A stretch of DNA of 64,000 bases, taken from positions 5,704,001 through 5,768,000 of the forward strand of contig NZ_VIWU01000001.1 of assembly GCF_007994075.1 (NCBI RefSeq). The letters run 5' to 3'. This DNA comes from Pseudonocardia hierapolitana (GTDB lineage: Bacteria; Actinomycetota; Actinomycetes; Mycobacteriales; Pseudonocardiaceae). Each line of letters opens with the position of its first letter. Within the stretch, counting starts at the first letter, position 1. Of the stretch, positions 55,126 to 63,197 are shown piece by piece. The position numbers were made by a program, and so were the translations under genes. Under the pieces are notes generated by a model. It was not told the DNA's origin and did not search any database. It saw only the letters and a list, made by a program, of their open reading frames with translations.

Positions 55126-56382
55126 TCACCCCGCCTGCTGCTGCACCGTGTTCAGGAAGTCCGGCACGCTCTGCTGGCCGTTCACCGCCTCCACGCCGTA
55201 CTGCATGAACAGCTGGTTGACCTGCTGGTAGTTCTCGGTGGCAGGCGCCGGCACGCCGTTCTCGATCGCCGCCAGCAGTCCGTCCTTCGCACCGGCGAGC
55301 TCCGGGCTGAACCACGAGTCCTGCTGTGCGGTGCGCGCCGGGAACGCCCGGCCCTGCTCGGCGAGGTACTGCAGCCCCTCGGGGCCCGTGAGCACGGCGA
55401 TGGCCTGCAGCGCCTTGTCCGGGTCGGGACAGGTCTGCGAGATCCCGAACCCGGACCCGGCCACCTGGCTGTGCGAGCCGGAGTCGCCCGACGGGATCGG
55501 CGCCACGCCCACCTCGAACTGCGCCTGGTCCATCACGTTGACCAGCTGCCACGGCCCGTCGACGACCATCGCGGCGTCCCCCGCGATGAACGAGTTCAGT
55601 GCGGGCGTGGCGTCGTTGGTGGCCACCACCTGGGGTGCGACCTTGAGCTGGGTGACGAGGTCGGCGTACCACTGGACGGCCTCGACGAAGCCCTCCTGCG
55701 TGAGCTCCAGCTCGCCCTGGGCGTTGAGCGGCCCGGTGCCCTGCAACGACAGCGACCACGGGATCACGGCGTCGATCGTGGGGTAGACCGCGAAGCCGTA
55801 CTTGCCCCCACTGGTGAGCGACTGCGCCGCGGAGAGGAAGTCCTGCACGGTCCAGCTCGTGGTCGGCACCGGAACGCCCGCCTCGCGGAATCGGTCGGCG
55901 TTGTAGAACATGAGCAGCGGCCCGAAGTCGTACGGCACGGCGAGCTGCTGGCCGTCGACCTGCAACGCCTTCCAGATCGACGGGTCGAAGTCGGCACCGT
56001 CGATCCCGGCCCCGGCCAGCATGTCGTCGAGCGGCACGAGCAGCTGGCTGATGCTGGGTGCCCGGTAGGACTGCACGCCGAGGATGCAGCCCGCGTCGCC
56101 GCCGCTCGCCTGCGCAGCGAGCTTGGTCCAGTAGTCGTTGAAGCTGCTGGTCTGGAAGTCGAGGGCCAGGTCGGGGTGCTTCGCCGTGACCATCTGGGAG
56201 AGGTGGTTCCACGCGTCCACCTCGGCGGTGGAGCCGCTCCACATGTTCCAGACCATCGTGGTCCTGCCGTCTGCGGTCGTGCTGCCCCCGCCGCCGCCGG
56301 AGCCGCAGGCGGCCACGGCCAGAGCGAGGGTGGCGGCAGCAGCCACCGCGAGCGCGCGCTTCCGAATCGTCTTGACCGTCAT
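55126..56382 (-). CDS. Sugar ABC transporter solute-binding lipoprotein (family 1)
   Basis: This 418-aa protein has a lipoprotein signal with lipobox near AVAACGSGGGGG. The binding fold is that of CUT1 sugar-binding proteins (TMVWNMWSGSTAEVDAWNHL, AVPYDFGPLLMFYNADRFRE, AMVVDGPWQL). The ATG at 56382 follows GAGGAG. It is the first gene of the binding-protein, MalF, MalG, fucosidase and GntR operon. The ligand is likely a fucose-containing oligosaccharide, by context only. Confidence 0.9.
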   Translation of the reverse strand: MTVKTIRKRALAVAAAATLALAVAACGSGGGGGSTTADGRTTMVWNMWSGSTAEVDAWNHLSQMVTAKHPDLALDFQTSSFNDYWTKLAAQASGGDAGCILGVQSYRAPSISQLLVPLDDMLAGAGIDGADFDPSIWKALQVDGQQLAVPYDFGPLLMFYNADRFREAGVPVPTTSWTVQDFLSAAQSLTSGGKYGFAVYPTIDAVIPWSLSLQGTGPLNAQGELELTQEGFVEAVQWYADLVTQLKVAPQVVATNDATPALNSFIAGDAAMVVDGPWQLVNVMDQAQFEVGVAPIPSGDSGSHSQVAGSGFGISQTCPDPDKALQAIAVLTGPEGLQYLAEQGRAFPARTAQQDSWFSPELAGAKDGLLAAIENGVPAPATENYQQVNQLFMQYGVEAVNGQQSVPDFLNTVQQQAG

Positions 56383-56405
56383 GGTGCTCCTCGGCATTGA
56401 GTGAG

Positions 56406-56481
56406 ACATCCGATGTTCGGCCTACTCTGTCGCCCAGAATGCCGCGAGTCAAGTGTCCACGCCGACGAAAGATCCGATGTT
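56406..56481. promoter_or_regulatory. Repeated ATCCGATGTT sites upstream of the ABC/fucosidase operon
   Basis: ATCCGATGTT occurs at 56408-56417, inside the palindrome ACATCCGATGT (56406-56416), and again at 56472-56481, spaced 64 bp. They flank the presumed operon promoter and are candidate sites for the operon's GntR. The second also overlaps the stop of the 89-aa gene. Confidence 0.55.
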
Positions 56482-56749
56482 AAGCGAGTTTCTCGAAGAA
56501 GAACTCGTGCTTGAGGAACGAGACGTCGTATTCATTGCCCGGCTGTGGCGGGAGGAGCTGGGAGGCCTGGAAGAGCCGCCAGCCGTCCTTCAACGCGTCC
56601 AGCCCGGTCTCGTACGGGGGGAGGTCGCTGTCGCCGGTGGTCGGGGTGGTCTCCCCGGTGCCGTCATAGCTCGACCAGCCCACGACCTTCGCGTCGAGCG
56701 CCGACGAGGCGAGGTAGAGCACCAGCACCTGCTGTCGTGCGGTCGTCAT
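56480..56749 (-). CDS. Small conserved protein of unknown function (89 aa)
   Basis: This 89-aa soluble protein is compact and rich in aromatic residues (VGWSSYDGTGETTP, KDGWRLFQASQLLPPQPG, YDVSFLKHEFFFEKLA). Its start overlaps the stop of the phytanoyl-dioxygenase-like gene as ATGA, so the two are coupled. I do not recognise a family. It may be an accessory subunit or ligand binder for the dioxygenase (inference). It ends 98 bp before the ABC-operon start. Confidence 0.65.
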   Translation of the reverse strand: MTTARQQVLVLYLASSALDAKVVGWSSYDGTGETTPTTGDSDLPPYETGLDALKDGWRLFQASQLLPPQPGNEYDVSFLKHEFFFEKLA

Positions 56750-57606
56750 GCGGGCACCTCCGTCGGGGCCGGGGCATGGGGGTTGAGGCTCCGTCCCGCG
56801 ACCACCCGGGTCGGGCGGTTCGTCACGCGGGTGACCCAGTAGTCCGGGTCGTAGCTGTCGTCACCGATCAGCGCGCGCCACAGCAGCACGCGGTTGTAGA
56901 TCTCCAGCCGGCCCGTGGCGTGCTCGTACCAGGGGAAACGGGTGCCCAGCTCGGCGGCGACGGCCGGGTCGTACAGGTCGTCGGTGTTCCACAGCCGCAG
57001 CTGGCGGACGGTCGGGTTGAAGCGGATCTTGAACATGTAGCGGTCGACGTCACTGTCGTTGCGCCGCCCGCCGTGCCAGATGCCGTGGTGCAGGAAGACC
57101 ACCGTGCCCGCGGGGCAGACGAGGCGGGTCTGGCCGAGGAGGTTCTGGTAGCGGCCGGTGTCGGACTCGTTGGTGCGCCGCAGGTGGCTGCCCGGCACCG
57201 ACAGGGTGCCGCCCATCTCCAGGGTGACCTCCTGCGGGTAGTACATGAGCTGCACGTCGAACGCGTCCGGCCGGACGTCGATGATCGCGTCACCGTGCAG
57301 GTTCTGGGCCGTGCCCTCGTGCGCCTTGCGGATGTGCACGGCGTGGTGGTCGACGGCCGGGTCCGGGCCCACGAAGCTGTGGATCGCGCCTGCGACCTCG
57401 GGCAGCTGCACGAGGCGCTGGGCGAACGAGCCCTCCGCGAACGTCTCCGAGAGCGGGGTGCCGTAGGGAACGGCCGGGATGCCCGCCTCCAGCACGTCGA
57501 TCGCCTCGGCGTTCATGTCCGCGGGTACCACGCCATCGATGCGGTGCGAGCCGTAGGCGACGAACCGGGCCATCTGCACGGACGTCAGCAAGTGTTTGCG
57601 GTGCAC
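56746..57606 (-). CDS. Phytanoyl-CoA dioxygenase-family Fe(II)/2-oxoglutarate enzyme
   Basis: This 286-aa protein has the double-stranded beta-helix iron site: His104-x-Asp106 (QNLHGDAIIDV) and the distal His in VVFLHHGIWHGGRRN, followed by Arg residues for 2-oxoglutarate (YMFKIRFNPTVRQL). GGTLSVPGSHLRRTN is typical of PhyH. It would hydroxylate an unknown substrate; its position next to a fucosidase ABC operon and divergent AraC suggests a sugar or sugar-derived compound (inference). Confidence 0.87.
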   Translation of the reverse strand: MHRKHLLTSVQMARFVAYGSHRIDGVVPADMNAEAIDVLEAGIPAVPYGTPLSETFAEGSFAQRLVQLPEVAGAIHSFVGPDPAVDHHAVHIRKAHEGTAQNLHGDAIIDVRPDAFDVQLMYYPQEVTLEMGGTLSVPGSHLRRTNESDTGRYQNLLGQTRLVCPAGTVVFLHHGIWHGGRRNDSDVDRYMFKIRFNPTVRQLRLWNTDDLYDPAVAAELGTRFPWYEHATGRLEIYNRVLLWRALIGDDSYDPDYWVTRVTNRPTRVVAGRSLNPHAPAPTEVPA

Positions 57607-57706
57607 GTTCCTCCTCGGGATCCGAGTGGTTCTCGCGCACCGAGGCTAGGGCGGGACCACGGTCAGGCGCGTGGGTCTGGCTCGCCACTGGTGGTAATTT
57701 CTCACC

Positions 57707-58480
57707 ATGGACGTAGAGCGCGTCCCCCTGCACCTCGGCTGGCCGCCGGTCGTGGCCAACGCCGGTGTCGGGGTGCACGGCGTGCGCAGCCTGCACGACG
57801 TGTTCCGGCTGCCCGACCTGTGGCAGGTGCACCTCTACGGCTACTCGGCCGACGTCACGATCGGCGGGCGCGCGTACTCGGTCGCGCCGGGCTGGGTGAG
57901 CTTCGTGCCGGCGGGCGTGGAGGTCCGCTTCGACTACACCGGCCGTTCCGAGCACCTCTTCGCCCACTTCCGGCCCGAGGAGTCGGGCGAGCCGTGTCAG
58001 GTGCCCGTCGTGCGGGACGCCGGCGCGGCCGCGGCCGGGCTCTCCGAGCTCCTGCGCGCGGCGATCTCCGCCTCGCCGGGCGGGTCGGCGCGCACCGCCG
58101 CCGAGGTGTGGACGGCGCTGTGGCGGATCGCCCAGCTCCCTGAGCCCGCCACCGGCCGCACCCAGCACACGGCGGTCGCGACGGCGATCGCGTACATCGA
58201 GGCGAACCTGGCGCGTCCGCTGACCGTCCCGGACGTCGCGCGCGTGGCCGGGGTGTCGCACAACCACCTCACCCGGCTCTTCCGCGCCGAGACCGGCATG
58301 CCGGTGGTCGGCTGGATCCGGCGGCGGCGGATGGTTCGCGCCCGTCACCTGCTCACGGCCACCACGATGTCGATCCCCGCGGTGGCCGCGTCCGTCGGCA
58401 TCCACGACCTGCAGGCCTTCAACAAGGCCTGCCGCCGGGAGCTGGGCGGCTCACCCCGCGCGGTGCGAACCGGCGCCTGA
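57707..58480 (+). CDS. AraC-family transcriptional regulator
   Basis: This 257-aa protein has an N-terminal cupin-like sensor (YSVAPGWVSFVPAGVEVRFDY) and a C-terminal AraC double HTH (AIAYIEANLARPLTVPDVAR, GVSHNHLTRLFRAETGMPVVGWI, HDLQAFNKACRRELGGSPR). It is divergent from the dioxygenase gene across a 100-bp gap and probably activates it. Its end overlaps the convergent second AraC gene by 30 bp. Confidence 0.87.
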   Translation: MDVERVPLHLGWPPVVANAGVGVHGVRSLHDVFRLPDLWQVHLYGYSADVTIGGRAYSVAPGWVSFVPAGVEVRFDYTGRSEHLFAHFRPEESGEPCQVPVVRDAGAAAAGLSELLRAAISASPGGSARTAAEVWTALWRIAQLPEPATGRTQHTAVATAIAYIEANLARPLTVPDVARVAGVSHNHLTRLFRAETGMPVVGWIRRRRMVRARHLLTATTMSIPAVAASVGIHDLQAFNKACRRELGGSPRAVRTGA

Positions 58481-59455
58481 CCGCCCGTGAGCGATCCGGA
58501 ACTCGCTCGGGGGCAGGCCGTAGGTGTCGCGGAAGAGCCGGCTGAAGTGCGCCGCGCTGGTGAACCCCCAGGTGCGGGCGATCTCCCCGACGGGCCGCTG
58601 CGCCGATGCCGGGTCGATCAGGTCGCGGCTGCACCGCTCGAGGCGGCGACGGCGGATGTGCGCGGCGACCGTCGTCTGCTCGCTCCGGAACACCTTGTGC
58701 AGGTAGCGCACGGAGATGTGGTGCGCGTCGGCGATCGAGGCCGGGGTGAGGTCCGGGTCGGCGATGTGGCGCTCGATGAACGAGTGGAGGCGCACCAGCA
58801 GCGCGCGCTGGTGCGTCTCGGCCGGGACCGCCGAGCAGTGCCCGGCCGAGGTGCCGATCGCGACTGTCAGCAGGTCGAGCAGCGCCGTGCCCAGGCGGGT
58901 GGCCCCGCTGTGGTCGAGGTGCGGCGGGATCTGGCGGGCCAGGTTCGACACGAGCGCGCCGAGCCCGCGGTCGCCGGGGATCCGGGCGCCTGCCACCGCC
59001 GCGACGTGGCGTTCCGGCAGGGGCAGCATCGACCGCGGGAACCTCAGCAGGATCGCCGTGCGCGCCGGGTGGACGCAGTGGAACGGCCGGGAGAGGTCGG
59101 TCAGGCTGACGTCGCCCGGTACGAGCTCGGTCTCGTGCCCGTTCTGCCGGGCCAGGCCGGTGCCGTGCACCTGGACGAACAGCTGGTAGAGGCCGGGGTC
59201 GCAGCGGCGGATGTGCCGAGCGGTGCGGCGGGCCTCCCCGGGCCCCGCGGACGACCTGACCACGCTGACGGCCCCGGCCGACCCGATCTCCATCTCGTCC
59301 CGCGCGCCCGGACCGTCGGCGAGCCAGACGTCCATCGGGACGATGCTGTCGGCGACCACCCGGCGCCAGTACTCGTCCCGCACGGCCGGGGGCTGGTCGA
59401 CGGCCCGGAGCACCACGCTCACGGGCCGATCGTCCCCCAGGCCCTGCTCATCCAC
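58451..59455 (-). CDS. AraC-family regulator with AraC-binding-like (FeaR/NphR type) N-terminal domain
   Basis: This 334-aa protein has the AraC_binding_2 type sensor (DEYWRRVVADSIVPMDV, YQLFVQVHGTGLARQNGHE, LVPGDVSLTDLSRPF) and a C-terminal AraC HTH (FIERHIADPDLTPASIADAH, ISVRYLHKVFRSEQTTVAAHI, WGFTSAAHFSRLFRDTYGLPP). Relatives sense aromatic acids or amines. It is convergent with the other AraC gene. Target genes are unknown. Confidence 0.87.
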   Translation of the reverse strand: MDEQGLGDDRPVSVVLRAVDQPPAVRDEYWRRVVADSIVPMDVWLADGPGARDEMEIGSAGAVSVVRSSAGPGEARRTARHIRRCDPGLYQLFVQVHGTGLARQNGHETELVPGDVSLTDLSRPFHCVHPARTAILLRFPRSMLPLPERHVAAVAGARIPGDRGLGALVSNLARQIPPHLDHSGATRLGTALLDLLTVAIGTSAGHCSAVPAETHQRALLVRLHSFIERHIADPDLTPASIADAHHISVRYLHKVFRSEQTTVAAHIRRRRLERCSRDLIDPASAQRPVGEIARTWGFTSAAHFSRLFRDTYGLPPSEFRIAHGRSGAGSHRAG

Positions 59456-59461
59456 AAACCG

Positions 59462-59986
59462 TCACGCGTGCGGGCCGGGCACCGGGGGCCGGGCGGCGTG
59501 GATGGCGTCAGCCGCGCCGGGACCCAGGCTCCCGGGCGTGGTGCCCGGCGGGCCGAGAACGGTGTCGCCGAGCTCGGCCGTCACGCGCATGAACAGGTCC
59601 AGGTCGAGAGCCGTTTCCGGGCCGGCGAGACGCGCGGGCGTGGCGGTCCGTTCGACGAGCTCGGCGAACGCGGCCGGGGAACTGATGTTCAGCGTGTCGG
59701 CGCCCGATGGGCCGGCCTGCAGCATGTGCGGGACGTTCCTGCGGATCGTGTAGAAGTCGCCCGGCCCGAGGACGACCCTCTCCTCACCCGCCCACACCGT
59801 CAGCTCGCCGTCGAGCATGAAGAGCCGCTCCTCGTAGCGGGAGTGCGCGTGGAGTGCCGTGGCCATGCCGGGGCCGGCGAACCCGCGCACCAGATCGTGG
59901 CGGCCGTCGGTCTCACCGCCCCGGGTCAGGACGGTGATGCGCATGTGCTGGTCGAGGACGTAGGAACGGTCGGGGAGTTCGCTCAT
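59462..59986 (-). CDS. Cupin-domain protein
   Basis: This 174-aa protein carries a cupin with TALHAHSRYEERLFMLDGELTV (His, His, Glu) and LGPGDFYTIRRNVPHML. A C-terminal helical extension follows. The ATG at 59986 has GAGG-like bases upstream; the frame extends further but without family features. Its stop lies 6 bp before the AraC start on the same strand, suggesting a two-gene operon. Confidence 0.75.
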   Translation of the reverse strand: MSELPDRSYVLDQHMRITVLTRGGETDGRHDLVRGFAGPGMATALHAHSRYEERLFMLDGELTVWAGEERVVLGPGDFYTIRRNVPHMLQAGPSGADTLNISSPAAFAELVERTATPARLAGPETALDLDLFMRVTAELGDTVLGPPGTTPGSLGPGAADAIHAARPPVPGPHA

Positions 59987-60080
59987 CCGAGGATGCTCCC
60001 GCCGCGGGGAACGGCCGGAGCCCGCAACCGGCGATCCGTGCACGGACGGGCAAGCGTGGTGCACGGACGTGGTGCGCAGG

Positions 60081-60773
60081 TCAGAAGTCGAACACCAGGA
60101 GCCACTCGGCGTCGCGCGGGACGTATCCGTGCCGTGCGCGGAGGTGGGCCACGAGCGGGGCGACGTGCCCCGCGCCGTACACCACGGCGACGTCGATGTC
60201 CTCCTCGCAGCGCTCGGTGTGGATCCGGGTGACCTCCGCGCAGAGGAGCGCGTCCCGCTGGTCGAGGACGATCTCGTGCAGCGCGAACCCGCTCGGTTCC
60301 TCGATCGCGAGCGTGTCGCCGCCGAGCGTGAACAGCTCCCGGGCGAGCATCTCCCGCGACATGAACAGGCGCGTGTACAGCCCGAAGGCGGGCACCGTGG
60401 CGTACCAGAACGCGCGTTCCGGCAGGCCGATCCCGCGCCAGCGCTCCTCGAACTCGGGCCCGGTCATGTCCGGCCGGACGACGGGGACGCCGACGTCGCA
60501 CAGGTCGCCCGGCTGCACCTGCAGCCCGAGCCTGAGCTGGAGCGTCTCCGAGCGGTAGACGCTCGTCAGCAGCTCCCCGGCCCGGGTCGGGCCGGAGATC
60601 CCTTCCTGGACGATGAGGTCGTGCCGGGCCAGGCGGGTCCGCACCGTCCGGTAGAACGACGGCTCCCCGACGTGGATCATCGGGTAGATCGTGAAGCGGC
60701 ACGGCGTGCCCTTGCGGCGCAGCTGGACCACGGCCGTCCGCACGCCCATACCGCCGACGTCGATGATGTCCAC
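60081..60773 (-). CDS. TraB/PrgY-like (Tiki superfamily) protein, putative
   Basis: This 230-aa protein reads IHVGEPSFYRTVRTRLARHDLIVQEGISG near the N-terminus and VVYGAGHVAPLVAHLRARHGY near the C-terminus. These match the paired Glu-Gly and Gly-x-His motifs of the TraB/PrgY/GumN group, thought to be metalloproteases or pheromone-shutdown factors. There is no membrane span. The GTG at 60773 is divergent from the histidine kinase 85 bp away. The assignment is by motif only. Confidence 0.65.
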   Translation of the reverse strand: MDIIDVGGMGVRTAVVQLRRKGTPCRFTIYPMIHVGEPSFYRTVRTRLARHDLIVQEGISGPTRAGELLTSVYRSETLQLRLGLQVQPGDLCDVGVPVVRPDMTGPEFEERWRGIGLPERAFWYATVPAFGLYTRLFMSREMLARELFTLGGDTLAIEEPSGFALHEIVLDQRDALLCAEVTRIHTERCEEDIDVAVVYGAGHVAPLVAHLRARHGYVPRDAEWLLVFDF

Positions 60774-60858
60774 GAGTCCCCCCGGCTGATCGTCGGATCT
60801 CGCAGGTCGGAGCGTTACCGCCGAGGCCGCTACGCTCGGTCGGGACCGGTGGAAGGGG

Positions 60859-62451
60859 GTGGGCGTCGTCAGCGCGCATCTCGCCGCCGCGGTTCTCGCC
60901 GACCGGCCGGGCGGCATGGGCGTCCTCGCCGCGGCGGTGATCGCCGGGAGCTTCCTCGCCATGGGCGCGGTGGCCTGGCGCAAGCACCCGGGCAGCCGGG
61001 TCGGCCTGCTGGCGGCGGCGGTCGGCGTGCTCGTACTCCTGGAACCGCTGGTCCCCGACTCGAGGCGCCTGCTCGCGGCGGGATGGGCCGCGGTGCTGAT
61101 CCACCTGGTCGCCGCGCTGCCGAGCGGCCGGCTGGGGACACCGGCCATGCGCGTGGTCGTCGCGCTGGCGTACGTGAACACGTCCGCGCTGGTCACGCCG
61201 TTCCTGCTCGGGGGCCTGCCCGGCGCCACCGTCAAGGAGATCGGCACGCTCGTCGCGGTGCTGCTCGGCGCGGCGGTACTGGGGATGCAGTGGTCGCGGT
61301 GGTGGCGCACCAGCGTGCCGAGCCGCCGGTCCCTCACCCCGGTGCTGGCCGCGGCGGCGGTGATGGTCGTGCTGCTGCTGGCCGCCAACCCCCTGTGGAC
61401 GCCGGAGGCCTCGCTGCTGGACATGAGCCTGCTGAAGGTCGGGCTCGTGGCCGTGCCGCTCGCGTACCTCGCCACGGAGCTGCGCAGCCGGCTCGAACGC
61501 GGCGACGTCGCCGACCTGGTCGTCCAGCTGGGCAGCGCGCCGGAGCCTGCGAACCTGCAGTCGGCACTGGCCAAGGCCCTGCACGACCCGACGCTCACGG
61601 TGGGCCACTGGGTGGCGGAGTCCGGCCGGTACGTCGACGCCGACGGGAATCCGGTCACGGCGGGCGGCCCGGGCCGCGTGGCCACGAGGGTGGACCGCGC
61701 GGGCGAGCCGGTCGCCCTGCTGGCGCACGACCCCGCGCTGCTGGAGCGGCCCGGGTTGATCGAGGCCGCGTGCACCGCCGCGGCGCTCGCCCTGCAGAAC
61801 GAGCGCCTGACCGCCGACCTGCGCGCCCGCCTCGTCCAGCTCGCCGAGTCGAGGCGGCACGTCGTGCAGGCCGCGGAGGCCGAACGGCGGCGCCTGGAAC
61901 GCGACCTGCACGACGGCGTGCAGCAGCGGCTGCTCTCCATCCCGATGGCGTTGAGCGTCGCCGAGTCGTCCCTCCCGCCGGACGCGGTGAGGGCCCGCGC
62001 CCTCATCGCCGAGGCGAAGGACATGTCGCTCGCGGTGCTGGACGAGCTGCGCGCGCTGTCGCAGGGCATCCACCCGACGATCCTCACCGAGCGCGGCCTC
62101 GACGGCGCCGTGCGGGAGCTGACGGTCGTGGCGCCCGTGCCCGTGACCCTCACCGTGGACCTGCCGGCCGGCCTCTCGGCCGAGATCGAGACCACCGCGT
62201 ACTACGTGGTGGCCGAGGCGCTCGCCAACGTCACCAAGCACGCCGACGCGAGCCGGGCCGACGTCCGGATCGAGCAGGTGGGCGACCGGCTGGTCGTCGA
62301 GATCGCCGACGACGGCCGCGGCGGCGCCGACCCGGACGGGTCCGGGCTGCGCGGCCTCGCCACGCGGGCCGGAGACAACGGCGGCACCCTGCTGGTCACC
62401 AGCCCGCTCGGAGGCGGCACCCGGGTGCGGGCGGAGCTGCCGTGCGGGTAG
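60859..62451 (+). CDS. Membrane histidine kinase (NarL/DesK-type, HisKA_3)
   Basis: This 530-aa protein has about six hydrophobic segments in residues 1-210, a linker, and the dimerisation helix QAAEAERRRLERDLHDGVQQRLLS with the phospho-His in RDLHDG. The HATPase domain shows VVAEALANVTKHADAS, IADDGRGGAD and GLRGLATRAGDNGG. It should sense a membrane or external signal and phosphorylate the regulator encoded next, which it overlaps by 10 nt. Confidence 0.9.
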   Translation: MGVVSAHLAAAVLADRPGGMGVLAAAVIAGSFLAMGAVAWRKHPGSRVGLLAAAVGVLVLLEPLVPDSRRLLAAGWAAVLIHLVAALPSGRLGTPAMRVVVALAYVNTSALVTPFLLGGLPGATVKEIGTLVAVLLGAAVLGMQWSRWWRTSVPSRRSLTPVLAAAAVMVVLLLAANPLWTPEASLLDMSLLKVGLVAVPLAYLATELRSRLERGDVADLVVQLGSAPEPANLQSALAKALHDPTLTVGHWVAESGRYVDADGNPVTAGGPGRVATRVDRAGEPVALLAHDPALLERPGLIEAACTAAALALQNERLTADLRARLVQLAESRRHVVQAAEAERRRLERDLHDGVQQRLLSIPMALSVAESSLPPDAVRARALIAEAKDMSLAVLDELRALSQGIHPTILTERGLDGAVRELTVVAPVPVTLTVDLPAGLSAEIETTAYYVVAEALANVTKHADASRADVRIEQVGDRLVVEIADDGRGGADPDGSGLRGLATRAGDNGGTLLVTSPLGGGTRVRAELPCG

Positions 62452-63089
62452 TGCTGGCCGAGGACAACGTCCTGTTGCGCGAAGGGCTCACCCGGCTGCT
62501 CGCCGAGGCCGGTCTCGAGGTGCTCTCCGGTGTCGAGGACGCCACGGCGCTGCTCGCGGACGTCGGACGGCACCGGCCGGACGTGGCGATCGTGGACATC
62601 CGGCTGCCGCCCACGCGCACCGACGAGGGTCTGCGCGCGGCCCGGGAGATCCGCAGGCGCCACCCCGGCATCGGCGTGCTCGTGCTGTCGCAGTACGTGC
62701 GGGTGAGCTACACGGTCGAGCTGCTCGACGGTGGCGCGAACGGGGTCGGCTACCTGCTGAAGGACCGCGTCACGAACATCGCCGAGTTCACCGAGGCCGT
62801 GCGCAGGGTCGGAAGCGGCGGGTCGGCGTTCGACCCCATCGTGATCAACCAGCTCGTACAGCGGCGGGCGGGCGAGGACGACCCCCTGCACGTGCTCAGC
62901 GAGCGTGAGCGGGCCGTGCTCGCGCTGATGGCGGAGGGGCGCACCAACCAGGCCATCGCCGACCGTCTCGAGATCGCCGAGCGGACCGTCGAGAAGCACT
63001 GCACGAGCATCTTCACGAAGCTCGGCCTGACCGCGAGCCCGGACGACCACCGCCGCGTGCTGGCCGTGCTCCGCTACCTCAACGCGTGA
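62442..63089 (+). CDS. LuxR/NarL-type response regulator
   Basis: This 215-aa protein has a receiver with acidic AEDN (7-9), phosphoacceptor Asp52 (AIVDIRLP), Ser/Thr in VLSQY and Lys in YLLKDRV. A C-terminal LuxR HTH follows (LSERERAVLALMAEGRTNQA, AERTVEKHCTSIFTKLGL). The GTG at 62442 lies inside the kinase 3' end. It is the cognate regulator; the targets are unknown. Confidence 0.92.
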   Translation: MRVVLAEDNVLLREGLTRLLAEAGLEVLSGVEDATALLADVGRHRPDVAIVDIRLPPTRTDEGLRAAREIRRRHPGIGVLVLSQYVRVSYTVELLDGGANGVGYLLKDRVTNIAEFTEAVRRVGSGGSAFDPIVINQLVQRRAGEDDPLHVLSERERAVLALMAEGRTNQAIADRLEIAERTVEKHCTSIFTKLGLTASPDDHRRVLAVLRYLNA

Positions 63090-63100
63090 CGCCGCGTCCC

Positions 63101-63120
63101 AGGTGCGGGTAGCCGCACCT
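63101..63120. terminator. Small hairpin AGGTGCGG-GTAG-CCGCACCT
   Basis: A perfect 8-bp stem with a 4-nt loop lies 12 bp after the response-regulator stop. It is a plausible terminator for the two-component operon. Confidence 0.6.
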
Positions 63121-63197
63121 GACCGGCGTGGCTGACCGCTCCGGCGCTGCGTGCCGCCACGCTGTCGCCGCCCGCGGATCGGCAGCAGGCTGCCGGC

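Noticed and set aside
60069..63089. 1006-codon open frame on the plus strand
   Set aside because: Its first two thirds overlap the TraB-like gene antisense and the kinase in another frame; only its last part is real, and it is covered by the response regulator.
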